From: Corynebacterium sp. HMSC27B11 | GTDB taxonomy: Bacteria > Actinomycetota > Actinomycetes > Mycobacteriales > Mycobacteriaceae | Direction of reading: 5' to 3' | Length of the DNA: 64,000 nt | Assembly (NCBI RefSeq): GCF_001815985.1 | Contig: NZ_KV823534.1 | Span: forward strand, 33,533-97,532 | Shown: piece by piece, positions 8,640 through 16,822 of the stretch | Layout: each line of letters opens with the position of its first letter | Position numbering within the stretch: position 1 is the stretch's first letter | The notes under the pieces: generated by a model | Databases searched by the model: none | Told to the model about the DNA's origin: nothing | What the model saw: the letters and a program-made list of their open reading frames with translations, nothing else | Program-made: the position numbers and the translations under genes

Positions 8640-9826
8640 TAGTGCTTCACCGACCTATCGGAACGAATCAGCAGCCAGAAGAAGATCGGGCCGCCCACGA
8701 TGGAAGTCAGCATTCCCAGCGGCAGATCGGTGCCGGTGATCAGCGCCCGGGCGGCGAGGTCTGCCAATGTGGCGGCGAGCGCACCACCGAGGAAACACGC
8801 GGGAACGAGTGCGCGGTGGCCGGGGCCGATGAGCAGCCGCAGGGCATGCGGAACCACGAGCCCGATGAACACGATGATCCCGGAGAACGCCACACCTGCA
8901 GCCACCACAAGCGCTGCGATAGCGATGACCACGCGGCGTAGCGCGACCACGTTGATTCCGAGGTGCTGGGCCTGGGATTCCCCCAAACTCAGGATGTCGA
9001 GCTTGGGAGCCAGCACCCAGAGCAGGCCGGCAGCCGGAGTGGTGAGCGCAAGGATGATCCCCACCTGGGACCAATCGGCGCTCGCGAAGCTGCCCATCTG
9101 CCAGAAGACGATGCGATCCCGCGCCGTGGTGCTGGCGATGTAGGTCAGGAAAGAGACGATCCCACCACACACGGCGTTGACGGCCACGCCGACGAGGATG
9201 ATGCGCGCAATATCGCGACTCCCGCGTGCGCTGGCTGCGACGATGGCGGTCGCTGCGATTCCGCCGACGAAGGCCGCCACGGCGATGGTCCAGTTCGAGG
9301 TCAGGATCGCTGCCAGCCCCGCGCTGCTCAACCCGAGGGCGCCGGCAGCACTCGCGGTGTTGAGCACGGTGGCCAGCGATGCGCCGACCGCGGCACCAGA
9401 GGAAACACCGATCAATCCGGGTTCGGCCAGCGGGTTGGCGAACACCGCTTGCAGCGCCAAGCCGGAGACCGCCAGCCCCGCGCCGACGATGGCGGCTAGG
9501 GATACCCGGGGTAGGCGGACCTCCCACAGCACAACATCAAGGGATGTTGATTGCCCAAGGCCGGTGACGATGTGCGCCAGGGAGCGGAGGGACTGCCCAG
9601 CGCTGGCCCCGAATTGTCCGACCACGACGGACCACAGGATGGCCGCGACCAGACCAACCGCGAGAGTGGTAATCACCGCTGGGGTTTTGGCGGCACGCAG
9701 GCGGTTCCACCGCCTCCGGATGGCCCGCCGCGGGTCGCGTTGGAAGACGAGCCCGGTGGCTTGGCCGCCTTTGGCTGCAGTCGAACGAGGCGCCGTGGAT
9801 TGCTTTTTGAGCTGGCTAGTCGCCAT
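8639..9826 (-). CDS. hmuU: Heme ABC transporter permease HmuU
   Basis: Inner-membrane subunit of the FecCD/BtuC type. The 395-aa product has a cytoplasmic basic N-terminus of about 45 residues and then nine to ten membrane segments, with family motifs such as LRLPRVSLAAIVGAGLAVSG, GLIGVSSGAA, FIGLVVPHALRLLIGPGHR and PLGMLTSIVGGPIFFWLL. The ATG at 9826 lies inside the hmuT 3' end (11-base overlap) and fits the family N-terminus; upstream in-frame sequence belongs to the hmuT coding region. Second gene of hmuTUVO. Confidence 0.94.
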   Translation of the reverse strand: MATSQLKKQSTAPRSTAAKGGQATGLVFQRDPRRAIRRRWNRLRAAKTPAVITTLAVGLVAAILWSVVVGQFGASAGQSLRSLAHIVTGLGQSTSLDVVLWEVRLPRVSLAAIVGAGLAVSGLALQAVFANPLAEPGLIGVSSGAAVGASLATVLNTASAAGALGLSSAGLAAILTSNWTIAVAAFVGGIAATAIVAASARGSRDIARIILVGVAVNAVCGGIVSFLTYIASTTARDRIVFWQMGSFASADWSQVGIILALTTPAAGLLWVLAPKLDILSLGESQAQHLGINVVALRRVVIAIAALVVAAGVAFSGIIVFIGLVVPHALRLLIGPGHRALVPACFLGGALAATLADLAARALITGTDLPLGMLTSIVGGPIFFWLLIRSDRSVKH

Positions 9827-10865
9827 AGAGCGCCTCCGCCATCGCATCGATGACACCTGGGGTATTTGGCCCGAAGGAGAGCAGTTCGGAATCCGGAACG
9901 TCGAGCACGGAGCGGTTCTTCCCCGCTGGGGTCTGTGATACGCCCGGAACCTCCAGCAGGCCATTGACCCCGCCGACGGATTCCAGGCCACTACTCATGA
10001 CGATGAGCGTGTCTGGGGCAGCCTCGATGAGCGCCTCGGGGGTCAGTGGGGTGAAGCTGCCATTGATGCCCAGCTTCTCGCCGGCGTCAGTACCGCCGAG
10101 CCTTTCGATGAGGCTTCGGCCACCGGATTCCGGCCCGGCGATCATCGCCACACCGGTTCCTCGCACGTAGAGGATCATCATTTTGCGGCCATCTGCGCGG
10201 GACTGCGCGGATGCGGTGGCCCGGTTGAGCTTTTCGTTGATCTGGTCTGTGACCTGGTCCGCGGCTTGCTCTAGTCCGATCCCGGCGGCGACCTCTTCGA
10301 CGAGGGTGCCGATGGTTTCCGGGGTGCGTTCTGCCGTGATATCGATGACCTTCACCCCAGTTGCCCGCAGCTTCTTCATGACCCGGCTCGGACCGATCGA
10401 ACCATCGGTGAGGACGATATCGGGGCGCAGGCCCAGCACCGTTTCGGCGTTGATCGAGTGGCCGCCGGGGGTGACCAGGGGGAGGTCTTTGACTCCCGGG
10501 AAATCGGAGGCGGTGTCTCGCCCGATGAGGTTTTCCCCCATGCCCAGCGCCCATACCGCACGGGATAGCGCACCTGCGCGATCTAGCGTGAGGATGCGGG
10601 CGTCGCGCGCCGGAGATTGCTCCACCGTTTGCTTGTCGACGAGGACCTCGGGGTCGCGGCTGGGGAGGTGTGCAGAGACGTGGCCAGCGGGGGAGGAGGC
10701 GGGTGAACTCTCGCCGTGGCGCGCAGTTGCTGCCTTTTCTGCCGAGGCGGCCTGTGACTGCTCGGCCGTGGGGGTAGGGCCCGAAGTCGGCGCCCCGCAG
10801 CTGCTCAGGGCAAGCACCGCCACGAGGGAAAGCGGCAGAAGTGCGCGCTGTGGGGGTGTCCGCAT
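9816..10865 (-). CDS. hmuT: Heme-binding lipoprotein HmuT
   Basis: Surface-anchored substrate-binding protein of the heme importer. The 349-aa product has a lipoprotein signal ending in LSSCG (Cys near residue 23), a Ser/Ala/Glu-rich linker to about residue 75, then a periplasmic-binding-protein-2 fold (RILTLDRAGALSRAVWALG, GHSINAETVLGLRPDIVLTDGS, LYVRGTGVAMIAG). First gene of the hmuTUVO operon, transcribed away from the neocarzinostatin-like lipoprotein gene across a 99-base gap with two DtxR-like boxes. Confidence 0.94.
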   Translation of the reverse strand: MRTPPQRALLPLSLVAVLALSSCGAPTSGPTPTAEQSQAASAEKAATARHGESSPASSPAGHVSAHLPSRDPEVLVDKQTVEQSPARDARILTLDRAGALSRAVWALGMGENLIGRDTASDFPGVKDLPLVTPGGHSINAETVLGLRPDIVLTDGSIGPSRVMKKLRATGVKVIDITAERTPETIGTLVEEVAAGIGLEQAADQVTDQINEKLNRATASAQSRADGRKMMILYVRGTGVAMIAGPESGGRSLIERLGGTDAGEKLGINGSFTPLTPEALIEAAPDTLIVMSSGLESVGGVNGLLEVPGVSQTPAGKNRSVLDVPDSELLSFGPNTPGVIDAMAEALYGD

Positions 10866-10900
10866 GGTGGGCGTCCTTAGGAATTCTTGACTGCAACAAC

Positions 10901-10919
10901 ATAGGCTAGGTTAACCTCG
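10901..10919. promoter_or_regulatory. DtxR-like iron box 1
   Basis: This 19-mer matches the consensus TTAGGTTAGCCTAACCTAA at 13 of 19 positions by eye, with both half-sites (TAGGCTA / TTAACCT) recognisable. It lies between hmuT and the divergent lipoprotein gene, close to the hmuT start. Confidence 0.65.
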
Positions 10920-10920
10920 G

Positions 10921-10939
10921 TGAGGCTAGCATAACCTAG
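10921..10939. promoter_or_regulatory. DtxR-like iron box 2
   Basis: TGAGGCTAGCATAACCTAG matches the DtxR consensus TTAGGTTAGCCTAACCTAA at 15 of 19 positions by eye. It is separated by one base from box 1 and lies about 25 bases before the ATG of the divergent lipoprotein gene, so one site pair could repress both directions when iron is sufficient. Confidence 0.75.
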
Positions 10940-10964
10940 CTTTATCTTAGGAAGGGGTTCCAGA

Positions 10965-11555
10965 ATGAAGACAATCCGCACCGCACGCCCACGCGCAGTA
11001 ACCGCTATCGCCGCACTCATGGCATTGAGCCTGCCCCTGCTGGCAGCATGCTCAGACGATGGATCGGAAGAGCAGGCGTCGGCCACCGCCACCACCGAAG
11101 CGCCAGCCAGCGAGGCATCGAGCGAGGCTCCGAGCACGTCCGCTGCCGCCGCGTCCAGCGAAAGCGCCGAGGCTGCAGAAGGCGGCGAGGTGAAGATCAC
11201 CGCAGACCCAGCTGAAAACCTCGCAGATGGGCAGAAGATCTCCGTCAAGGTCACCGGCCTGGACCCGGAGGCGGGCTACTACGGCGCCATCTGTGCTGCG
11301 GAAGGCGTCCCGGGTAAGCCGATGCCAGACTGCACCGGCGAGCGGGGGCAGGCGGGAACCCAGCAGTGGATCACGCAGAAGGACGGCGGCACCGCCAGCC
11401 TCTCCCCGGCAGGCGAGACCGAGTTCGAGCTGACCGCAAAGCAGAAGGGCCAGGCCGTCGACTGCGCCACGCAGGAATGCGTTCTGAAGATTTTCGGTGA
11501 CCACACCGAGGGCTTCGAGGACGTCGCAGACATCCCGGTTACCTTCGCCAGCTAG
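10965..11555 (+). CDS. Lipoprotein with neocarzinostatin-like domain
   Basis: Predicted lipoprotein of 196 aa: basic N-terminus, hydrophobic stretch, lipobox LLAAC near residue 28, an Ala/Ser/Glu-rich low-complexity linker to about residue 70, then an Ig-like domain of about 115 residues. The domain shows the neocarzinostatin-family pattern: GQKISVKVTGLDPEAGYYGAIC at the front, and near the end a Cys pair (VDCATQECVL) and a closing strand (ADIPVTF). Four Cys could give two disulfides. GGAAGG precedes the ATG. It is divergent from hmuT behind DtxR-like boxes, suggesting an iron-regulated surface role, perhaps in heme capture; this is inference. It has no relation to antibiotic production that can be seen here. 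Confidence 0.75.
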   Translation: MKTIRTARPRAVTAIAALMALSLPLLAACSDDGSEEQASATATTEAPASEASSEAPSTSAAAASSESAEAAEGGEVKITADPAENLADGQKISVKVTGLDPEAGYYGAICAAEGVPGKPMPDCTGERGQAGTQQWITQKDGGTASLSPAGETEFELTAKQKGQAVDCATQECVLKIFGDHTEGFEDVADIPVTFAS

Positions 11556-11649
11556 CCACAGCAGCAAAGCAGTGGCCGGGCAATAGTGTGAATGGGCGCT
11601 GGGGCGATAGACTTGGTGCTCGATAATTCACGCACAACTAGGGAGCACG

Positions 11650-12603
11650 ATGGCTGGCAACTCGCGACGGCACGGCGGCGTACGCAAGAACAAGAAGGGC
11701 CCGTCGAAGGGCTCGGCCGGGGAGAAGCGCCGCGGCCTCCGTGGTAAGGGGCCGACCCCGAAGGCGGAGGACCGCGTCTACCACCAGGCGCACAAGCGCA
11801 AGAAGGCCGCGCAGCGCCGGGCATCCGGGGCGCACGACCGCCGCGATGCCTTCGGTGGCAACGAGCTGGTCGTCGGCCGCAACCCCGTGGTCGAGTGCCT
11901 GCACGCCAACGTCCCGGCGTCCGCCCTGTACGTCGCGGAGGGCACCGGCAACGACGACCGCCTCTCCGAGGCCGTCCACATCTGCTCCAGCCGCGGTATC
12001 TCGGTCCTGGAGGTCAGCCGCCAGGAGCTGGACCGCATGACCGGCAACGGGCTGCACCAGGGCATTGGCCTGCAGATCCCGCCGTATAAGTACGCGGATG
12101 TCCACGACCTCATCGAGCGCGCCGCGGATTCCGCCACGCCCGGCCTGGTCGTGGCGCTGGATAACATCACCGACCCGCGCAACCTGGGTGCCGTGATCCG
12201 CTCCGTGGCGGCCTTCGGTGGTCACGGCGTGGTGATCCCGGAGCGTCGCAGCGCGTCAGTCACCGCCGTGACCTGGCGGACCTCCGCGGGTACGGCGGCG
12301 CGCCTGCCGGTCGCGAAGGCGACGAACATGGTGCGCGCGCTGAAGCAGTTCCAGCAGAACGGCTACCAGGTCGTCGGTCTGGACGCCGGCGGGGACCACA
12401 CGCTGGACACCTACGACGGCACGACGCCGACGGTGGTCGTCGTCGGCAGTGAGGGCAAGGGTCTATCCCGCCTGGTAGGGGAGACGGCGGATACGATCCT
12501 CTCGATCCCGATGGCCGACAAGGTTGAGTCCCTCAACGCCTCCGTGGCTGCGGGCGTGGTGCTGAGTGAGTTCGCCCGCCAGCGCCGCGTGGCGAAGAAG
12601 TAG
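11650..12603 (+). CDS. rlmB: 23S rRNA 2'-O-ribose methyltransferase, TrmH/RlmB family
   Basis: SPOUT-class SAM-dependent methyltransferase predicted to methylate a guanosine ribose in 23S rRNA. The 317-aa product has a very basic, disordered N-terminus of about 70 residues, a substrate-binding domain ([13 protein letters not shown]), and the knotted SPOUT domain with motifs [33 protein letters not shown] and [27 protein letters not shown]. In related genomes it follows cysS directly; here five iron-related genes lie between. GGGAGC stands upstream of the ATG. Confidence 0.94.
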   Translation: MAGNSRRHGGVRKNKKGPSKGSAGEKRRGLRGKGPTPKAEDRVYHQAHKRKKAAQRRASGAHDRRDAFGGNELVVGRNPVVECLHANVPASALYVAEGTGNDDRLSEAVHICSSRGISVLEVSRQELDRMTGNGLHQGIGLQIPPYKYADVHDLIERAADSATPGLVVALDNITDPRNLGAVIRSVAAFGGHGVVIPERRSASVTAVTWRTSAGTAARLPVAKATNMVRALKQFQQNGYQVVGLDAGGDHTLDTYDGTTPTVVVVGSEGKGLSRLVGETADTILSIPMADKVESLNASVAAGVVLSEFARQRRVAKK

Positions 12604-12620
12604 GGCCAGATATTCAAGCG

Positions 12621-12658
12621 AACGGCCGCGCTAGCGAGTGCTAGCGCGGCCGTTTCTA
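12621..12658. terminator. Strong bidirectional terminator hairpin
   Basis: A perfect 15-base-pair stem (12621-12635 with 12640-12654) and a four-base loop GAGT, followed by TTTCTAT. It lies between the converging rlmB and zinc permease genes and can serve rlmB; the A-rich left flank is weak for the other direction. Confidence 0.85.
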
Positions 12659-12694
12659 TGAGGTGAACGGGGGATGAGCCCGTTTCCGAGGCTC

Positions 12695-13705
12695 TCAGCG
12701 CTGGTGGTTCTCCGGGTTGGCGCAGGAGTCCGCCTCGCACAGCGGCACGGAACTATCGGTGCCCGGCTGAGAGCTCAGGCCCGCCGCGCCCGACTGGTCG
12801 GCCCGGCCGGCGACCCCACTTAAGCCTTGGCCTGCGGCATAGGAGGCGGCGCGCACCTCGTCGGCGTCCATCCGGCGACCCCGCAGCCACTCGATGAACC
12901 AGCAGACCAGGTAGATCAGGAAGCTCAGCGTCGTCACGAAGACGGAGACCGGCAGACCGGGCGCCAGCGAGAGCACTAGGCCACCCACCGCAGCCGTCAC
13001 CGAGAACACCGCGGAAAGAACCACGGCGACCAAGGGGTTGGCGGTGACCTTCACCGCCGCCGCCCCCGGGGTGATCAGCAGGGCGATCAGCAGCAGGGCT
13101 CCCACGATCTGCACGCCCTGGCTGGCCACCGCGCCCAGCAGGGCGGCGAAGAGGACGGAAAGCAACCGCACCTTCACCCCGCTGGCAGCGGCCATCGTCG
13201 GATCGACGGTGGCGAAAAGCAGCGGCCGCCACAGCAGCGCGATGACCGCGACCACGATCACCGTCATCACCGCCAGCATCTTCATATTCGACGAGCTCAC
13301 GCCCACGATCTGGCCGGTGAGCAGGCTAAAGGCGGTGGAGGAGCGCCCCGGGTAGAGGTAGATAAACAACACGGAAAGACCCATGCCGAAGCTCAACACC
13401 ACGGCGACGATGGAATCCTGCTCCCGGGCGCCCACCACCCCGAGGATCACCGCCGCGCAGACCGCGCCGAGCAGCGCGCCCCAGGAGACGCTGAACCCGA
13501 AGAGCAGGGCGGCCGCCGCGCCCATCAGCGCGAGCTCGCCGGTGCTGTGTGCCGCGAAGCTCATATTGCGCATCACGATGATCGGCGCGATCGCCCCGGA
13601 GAGCACCCCCAGCAACAGCGCTGCGAGGATCGACTGCTGCACGAAATCCACGTTCAGCAGGGCGAGGGTGTCCGCCCACCACTGGCCGGTATGAAACTCG
13701 CTCAT
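12695..13705 (-). CDS. znuB: Zinc (or manganese) ABC transporter permease, ZnuB type
   Basis: Membrane subunit of an ABC-3 family metal importer. The 336-aa product has about eight hydrophobic segments, starting with FVQQSILAALLLGVLSGAIAPIIVMRNMSFAAHSTGELALMG, the family signature region. The last 50 residues are hydrophilic and end with two Cys (about residues 321-330), unusual for the family. Its ATG overlaps the ATPase stop (ATGA). Metal specificity is inferred from the His-rich binding protein of the same operon. Confidence 0.9.
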   Translation of the reverse strand: MSEFHTGQWWADTLALLNVDFVQQSILAALLLGVLSGAIAPIIVMRNMSFAAHSTGELALMGAAAALLFGFSVSWGALLGAVCAAVILGVVGAREQDSIVAVVLSFGMGLSVLFIYLYPGRSSTAFSLLTGQIVGVSSSNMKMLAVMTVIVVAVIALLWRPLLFATVDPTMAAASGVKVRLLSVLFAALLGAVASQGVQIVGALLLIALLITPGAAAVKVTANPLVAVVLSAVFSVTAAVGGLVLSLAPGLPVSVFVTTLSFLIYLVCWFIEWLRGRRMDADEVRAASYAAGQGLSGVAGRADQSGAAGLSSQPGTDSSVPLCEADSCANPENHQR

Positions 13706-14403
13706 AGAACGATCACCTTCCCATCGACCTCGATGACCTTCACCTCGGTCTGGTACAGCTCCGAGAGGGTTTCGGTGTTCATGACTTCCTTGACCGTGCC
13801 CTGCCGGTGCCCGTGCGGGGTGATGTAGAGAACCCGGTCGGTGACCTCGAGGATCGGGTTGATGTTGTGCGTGATGAACAGCACCGCGGCGTTGCGTTCC
13901 CGCCGCTGGCGCTCCAGCAGCTCAACGGTGGCGCGCTGGGCGCGCAGGTCCATGGAGAGCAGCGGCTCGTCGCACAGCAGGATCTCCGGGTCGCCTGCGA
14001 GCGCCTGGGCCTGGCGGATCAGCTGCTGCTGGCCACCGGACATCTCCCCGACGCGGCGGTCTGCGAGCCCGGCGGCGCCCACCTCGGCGAGCGCGGCGTC
14101 GACCTGCTTCCGGCGGGGGCGGCGGTTGCGGAACACGCCGTGGGCGGTGGAAAGGCCCACGAGGTCGCGTGCGCGAATCGGCAGGTTCGCGGGGAACATC
14201 CGCTGCTGCGGGATGTAGCCGATTTTTCCTTCCACTTCGACGGTGCCGCGGGTCAGCGCGCGCTGCCCCAGCACCGTCTGGAAGAGGGTGGACTTGCCCA
14301 CGCCGTTTGAGCCCAAAATAGCGAGAAATTCCCCCGGGGCGACCTCGAGATTGAGGTCGCGCCACAGGGGTTCAATCGCGGCGTTGTGAAACGCTAATCT
14401 CAT
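13702..14403 (-). CDS. znuC: Zinc ABC transporter ATP-binding protein, ZnuC type
   Basis: The 233-aa ATPase has Walker A GSNGVGKST near residue 32, signature MSGGQQQLI, Walker B ILLCDEPLLSMD and the switch His (FITHNINP). It overlaps the binding-protein gene upstream (ATGA) and the permease gene downstream (ATGA), so the three are one translationally coupled operon. The normally shared Q-loop is present as YIPQQ. Confidence 0.92.
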   Translation of the reverse strand: MRLAFHNAAIEPLWRDLNLEVAPGEFLAILGSNGVGKSTLFQTVLGQRALTRGTVEVEGKIGYIPQQRMFPANLPIRARDLVGLSTAHGVFRNRRPRRKQVDAALAEVGAAGLADRRVGEMSGGQQQLIRQAQALAGDPEILLCDEPLLSMDLRAQRATVELLERQRRERNAAVLFITHNINPILEVTDRVLYITPHGHRQGTVKEVMNTETLSELYQTEVKVIEVDGKVIVL

Positions 14404-15476
14404 GCGTCCTCTAGCTGCTTGAGGATGTCATCCACATAGTCGAAGTACGTGGTGCCCCGGTCCGGGGTTTCGTTCACGTTTACAGTAGCAACGTCCTTTT
14501 CCTTCGCGGCCTTCGTCAGCTCCTCGGCGGCCGGGGTCTGGGCCTGCTCGTTGGTGATCAGGACGTCCAGCTTGCCGTCCGTGATCAGCTTCTTCGCGGC
14601 GGCGAGGTCTGCTGCGGAGGGCTCGGCTTCGCGGGCCACGGCCTTGGCGAAGGACTCTGGGGTGATGTCCTCGAGGCTGGAATCCTCGACGATGGCTTCG
14701 GCGACGGACTCGGTCAGCATGACCTTCTTGGCGGGCAGCTTCTTCATGCGCTCGGCGTAGGACGCGGTCTTCTCCTTGATCTCGGCGTCCTCGTCCAGCT
14801 CGGCAGGGAAGTCCTCGTCGAGCTCGTGGAGCTGGGCTGCGAGGTTATCGGCGAAGGCGTTGACGATGTCCATGTCCAGCCAGGCGTGCGGGTTCTGGCC
14901 GCTGCCGTGATCATGCCCGTGGTCGTGGCCGTGATCATGCCCATGGTCGTGATTGTGACCCTCATGGTCATGGTCATGCTCGTGGGCGTGCTCGTCGTCG
15001 CCGTGGTCGTGACCCTCGTGGCCGTGGTCGTGGTCGTGGCCCTCATGGTCATGCCCGTGGTCGTGATCGCCGTGGTCGTGCGTGTGAGCCGCAGCCAGCG
15101 GGAGAGCGGTGACGACCGGGGCGTCGTCCGCATTATCGGTGAGCCAGTTGTCGTAGCCCGCGCCGTTGGCAGCGATGAGGTCCGCGCTCTTCGCCTTGGC
15201 GATGTCGGCCGCGGTGGCCTCGTAGCCGTGCGGATCGTCGTCCTTGTTCTCCATGATGGTCTCGACGGAGAAGGTCTTCTCCGCGCCGTCGACGCTCTCG
15301 ATGACCGCCTTGGCGATGTCTCCCCAGACCGGGGTCGAGGCGACGATCTTGAATTCCGTGTTCTCGGCCGGGTTGTCCTGCGAGCCGCCCTCGGAGCAGG
15401 CGGCGAGGCCTGCGGTGAGGGTGAGGGTGCCGAAGATGGCGGCGCCACGCTTGCGGGTTGTTGCACTAAAGCTCAT
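14400..15476 (-). CDS. znuA: Zinc-binding lipoprotein, ZnuA/AdcA type, with His-rich loop
   Basis: Cluster A-I metal-binding protein of 358 aa. Lipobox LAACS near residue 27; the first conserved metal ligand is in the DDDPHGYEAT motif, and the second in QNPHAWLDMD. Between them is a run of about 60 residues (roughly 133-193) with about 27 His alternating with Asp, Gly and Glu, a known but here very long zinc-binding loop. The C-terminal lobe has VLITNEQAQTPAAEELTKAA and a final acidic D-D motif. First gene of the operon. A short inverted repeat TTGC-AATAA-GCAA at 15512-15524 may mark an operator, but no clear Zur box was seen. Confidence 0.94.
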   Translation of the reverse strand: MSFSATTRKRGAAIFGTLTLTAGLAACSEGGSQDNPAENTEFKIVASTPVWGDIAKAVIESVDGAEKTFSVETIMENKDDDPHGYEATAADIAKAKSADLIAANGAGYDNWLTDNADDAPVVTALPLAAAHTHDHGDHDHGHDHEGHDHDHGHEGHDHGDDEHAHEHDHDHEGHNHDHGHDHGHDHGHDHGSGQNPHAWLDMDIVNAFADNLAAQLHELDEDFPAELDEDAEIKEKTASYAERMKKLPAKKVMLTESVAEAIVEDSSLEDITPESFAKAVAREAEPSAADLAAAKKLITDGKLDVLITNEQAQTPAAEELTKAAKEKDVATVNVNETPDRGTTYFDYVDDILKQLEDA

Positions 15477-15582
15477 AAAAACTTCTCACGGTTGTTGGTA
15501 ATGGGAACTGGTTGCAATAAGCAATGTAGTGCAGCACCCCTCCGCCCAGCAATTTTTTGGCCAACCGCCTACGGTAAGAGGC

Positions 15583-16713
15583 ATGAATCAACCCGCCCGC
15601 CGAGGCACCCTCGCCTCCATCGCCGCCGAGTTGGGCGTATCCCGAACCACCGTCTCCAATGCCTATAACCGGCCCGGCCAACTCTCCGAGGAGCTGCGCA
15701 CCAAGATCCTGCAGACCGCGGAGAAGATGGGCTACCCGGGGCCCGACCCCATCGCGCGCTCCCTGCGCATCCAGCGGGCGGGGGCCGTCGGCGTTCTCCT
15801 GACCGAGGAGCTGACCTACGCCTTCGATGACCAGGCCTCTGTTGAATTCATGTCTGGCGTCTCGCAGGCCTGCGGCGAGATGGGTGTGTCCATGCTGCTC
15901 ATCCCCGCTGGGGTGCAGTCTGATGGGAAGGACGCCACCGCCCTGGTCAACCAGGCCGCTGTCGACGGTTTCATCGTCTACTCCGTCGCCGACGAAGACC
16001 CCTACCTGGAGGCCGCCATCAGCCGGGGACGTCCCGTCGTCATCTGTGACCAGCCCGCCGGCCGGGAGGGGGTCCGCTTCGTCGGTATCGACGACCGCGA
16101 GGCCATCAAACCGGTCGTCCGTCGTCTCGTCGACGCAGGTCACCGCAAGATCGGCATCCTGTGCATCCGGCTGGATCGGGAACCCAACAACGGGCCCGTC
16201 AGCCAGGAGCGGCTTGCCGGGGCGCGCATGAATGTGCAGCGGGATCGTGTGACCGGCGCGCTGGAGATCCTCGCTGAGGCGGGCATCGATACCGCCAGCG
16301 TGCCCCTCGTGGAGCGCCACATTAACGACGCTGGAACTACCGAGGACGCGGCCCGCGAGCTGTTGGAGAATAACCCGGATCTCACCGCCGTGGTGTGTAC
16401 GACCGACTCGATGGCGCTCGGTCTGCTGCGCTACGCCGAATCGGCGGGCATCGACGTGCCCGGCGATCTCTCGGTGACTGGTTTCGACGGCATCCCGCAG
16501 GCCGAGGCCGCAGGTCTGGTCACGGTGCGCCAGCCCTCCCGCACCAAGGGGCGGCTGAGTGGTGAGCAGCTCGCGGAGGAGATCAGCGAGCGCCGGAAGG
16601 CGGCGAAGAACCGGAAGTCCGCGCCTTCGCGGGCGCAGTCGGAGAACCCGCCGGCGGTCTACCTGGAGACCACGGTGCTGGACGGAACTTCTATCGCCGC
16701 CCCGCGGGCTTAG
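15583..16713 (+). CDS. LacI-family transcriptional regulator
   Basis: 376-aa regulator with the N-terminal LacI helix-turn-helix (TLASIAAELGVSRTTVSNAYNRPGQLS, residues 8-34), the hinge region with RSLRIQRAG, and a sugar-binding-type effector domain (GVLLTEELTYAF, DGFIVYSVADED, TAVVCTTDSMALGLL, VTGFDGIPQA). A basic Lys/Arg-rich insert lies near residues 325-355. Start at 15583 with AAGAGG upstream. It is divergent from the zinc operon and next to otsB; the same neighbourhood occurs in other corynebacteria. Effector unknown; trehalose metabolism is a guess from context. Confidence 0.9.
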   Translation: MNQPARRGTLASIAAELGVSRTTVSNAYNRPGQLSEELRTKILQTAEKMGYPGPDPIARSLRIQRAGAVGVLLTEELTYAFDDQASVEFMSGVSQACGEMGVSMLLIPAGVQSDGKDATALVNQAAVDGFIVYSVADEDPYLEAAISRGRPVVICDQPAGREGVRFVGIDDREAIKPVVRRLVDAGHRKIGILCIRLDREPNNGPVSQERLAGARMNVQRDRVTGALEILAEAGIDTASVPLVERHINDAGTTEDAARELLENNPDLTAVVCTTDSMALGLLRYAESAGIDVPGDLSVTGFDGIPQAEAAGLVTVRQPSRTKGRLSGEQLAEEISERRKAAKNRKSAPSRAQSENPPAVYLETTVLDGTSIAAPRA

Positions 16714-16720
16714 GGAAAGC

Positions 16721-16822
16721 GGGCACTAACCACCCAGCTCCGCGGGCCACTGCGCCGCGGGCACTAACCACGCAGCTCCGCGGGCAACTGCGCCGCGGGC
16801 ACTAATGACGCAGCTCCGCGAG
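16721..16822. repeat. 38-bp tandem repeat, two full copies plus a part copy inside otsB
   Basis: Copy 1 is 16721-16758, copy 2 is 16759-16796 (two mismatches between them) and copy 3 starts at 16797 and runs into the otsB stop and last codons up to about 16820. The unit begins GGGCACTAA and contains CAGCTCCGCG. The third copy is the otsB 3' end, so the array looks like a duplication of that end into the spacer behind the LacI-type gene. Confidence 0.85.

Noticed and set aside
15512..15524. Zur box before znuA
   Set aside because: A short TTGC-AATAA-GCAA repeat is present but does not match the AT-rich Zur consensus well enough to name it.
14826..15668. Hydrophobic Val/Met-rich frame opposite the zinc-binding protein (could look like a membrane protein)
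   Set aside because: It is the antisense reading of the His/Asp repeat, which gives VVVM-rich runs. No start signal.
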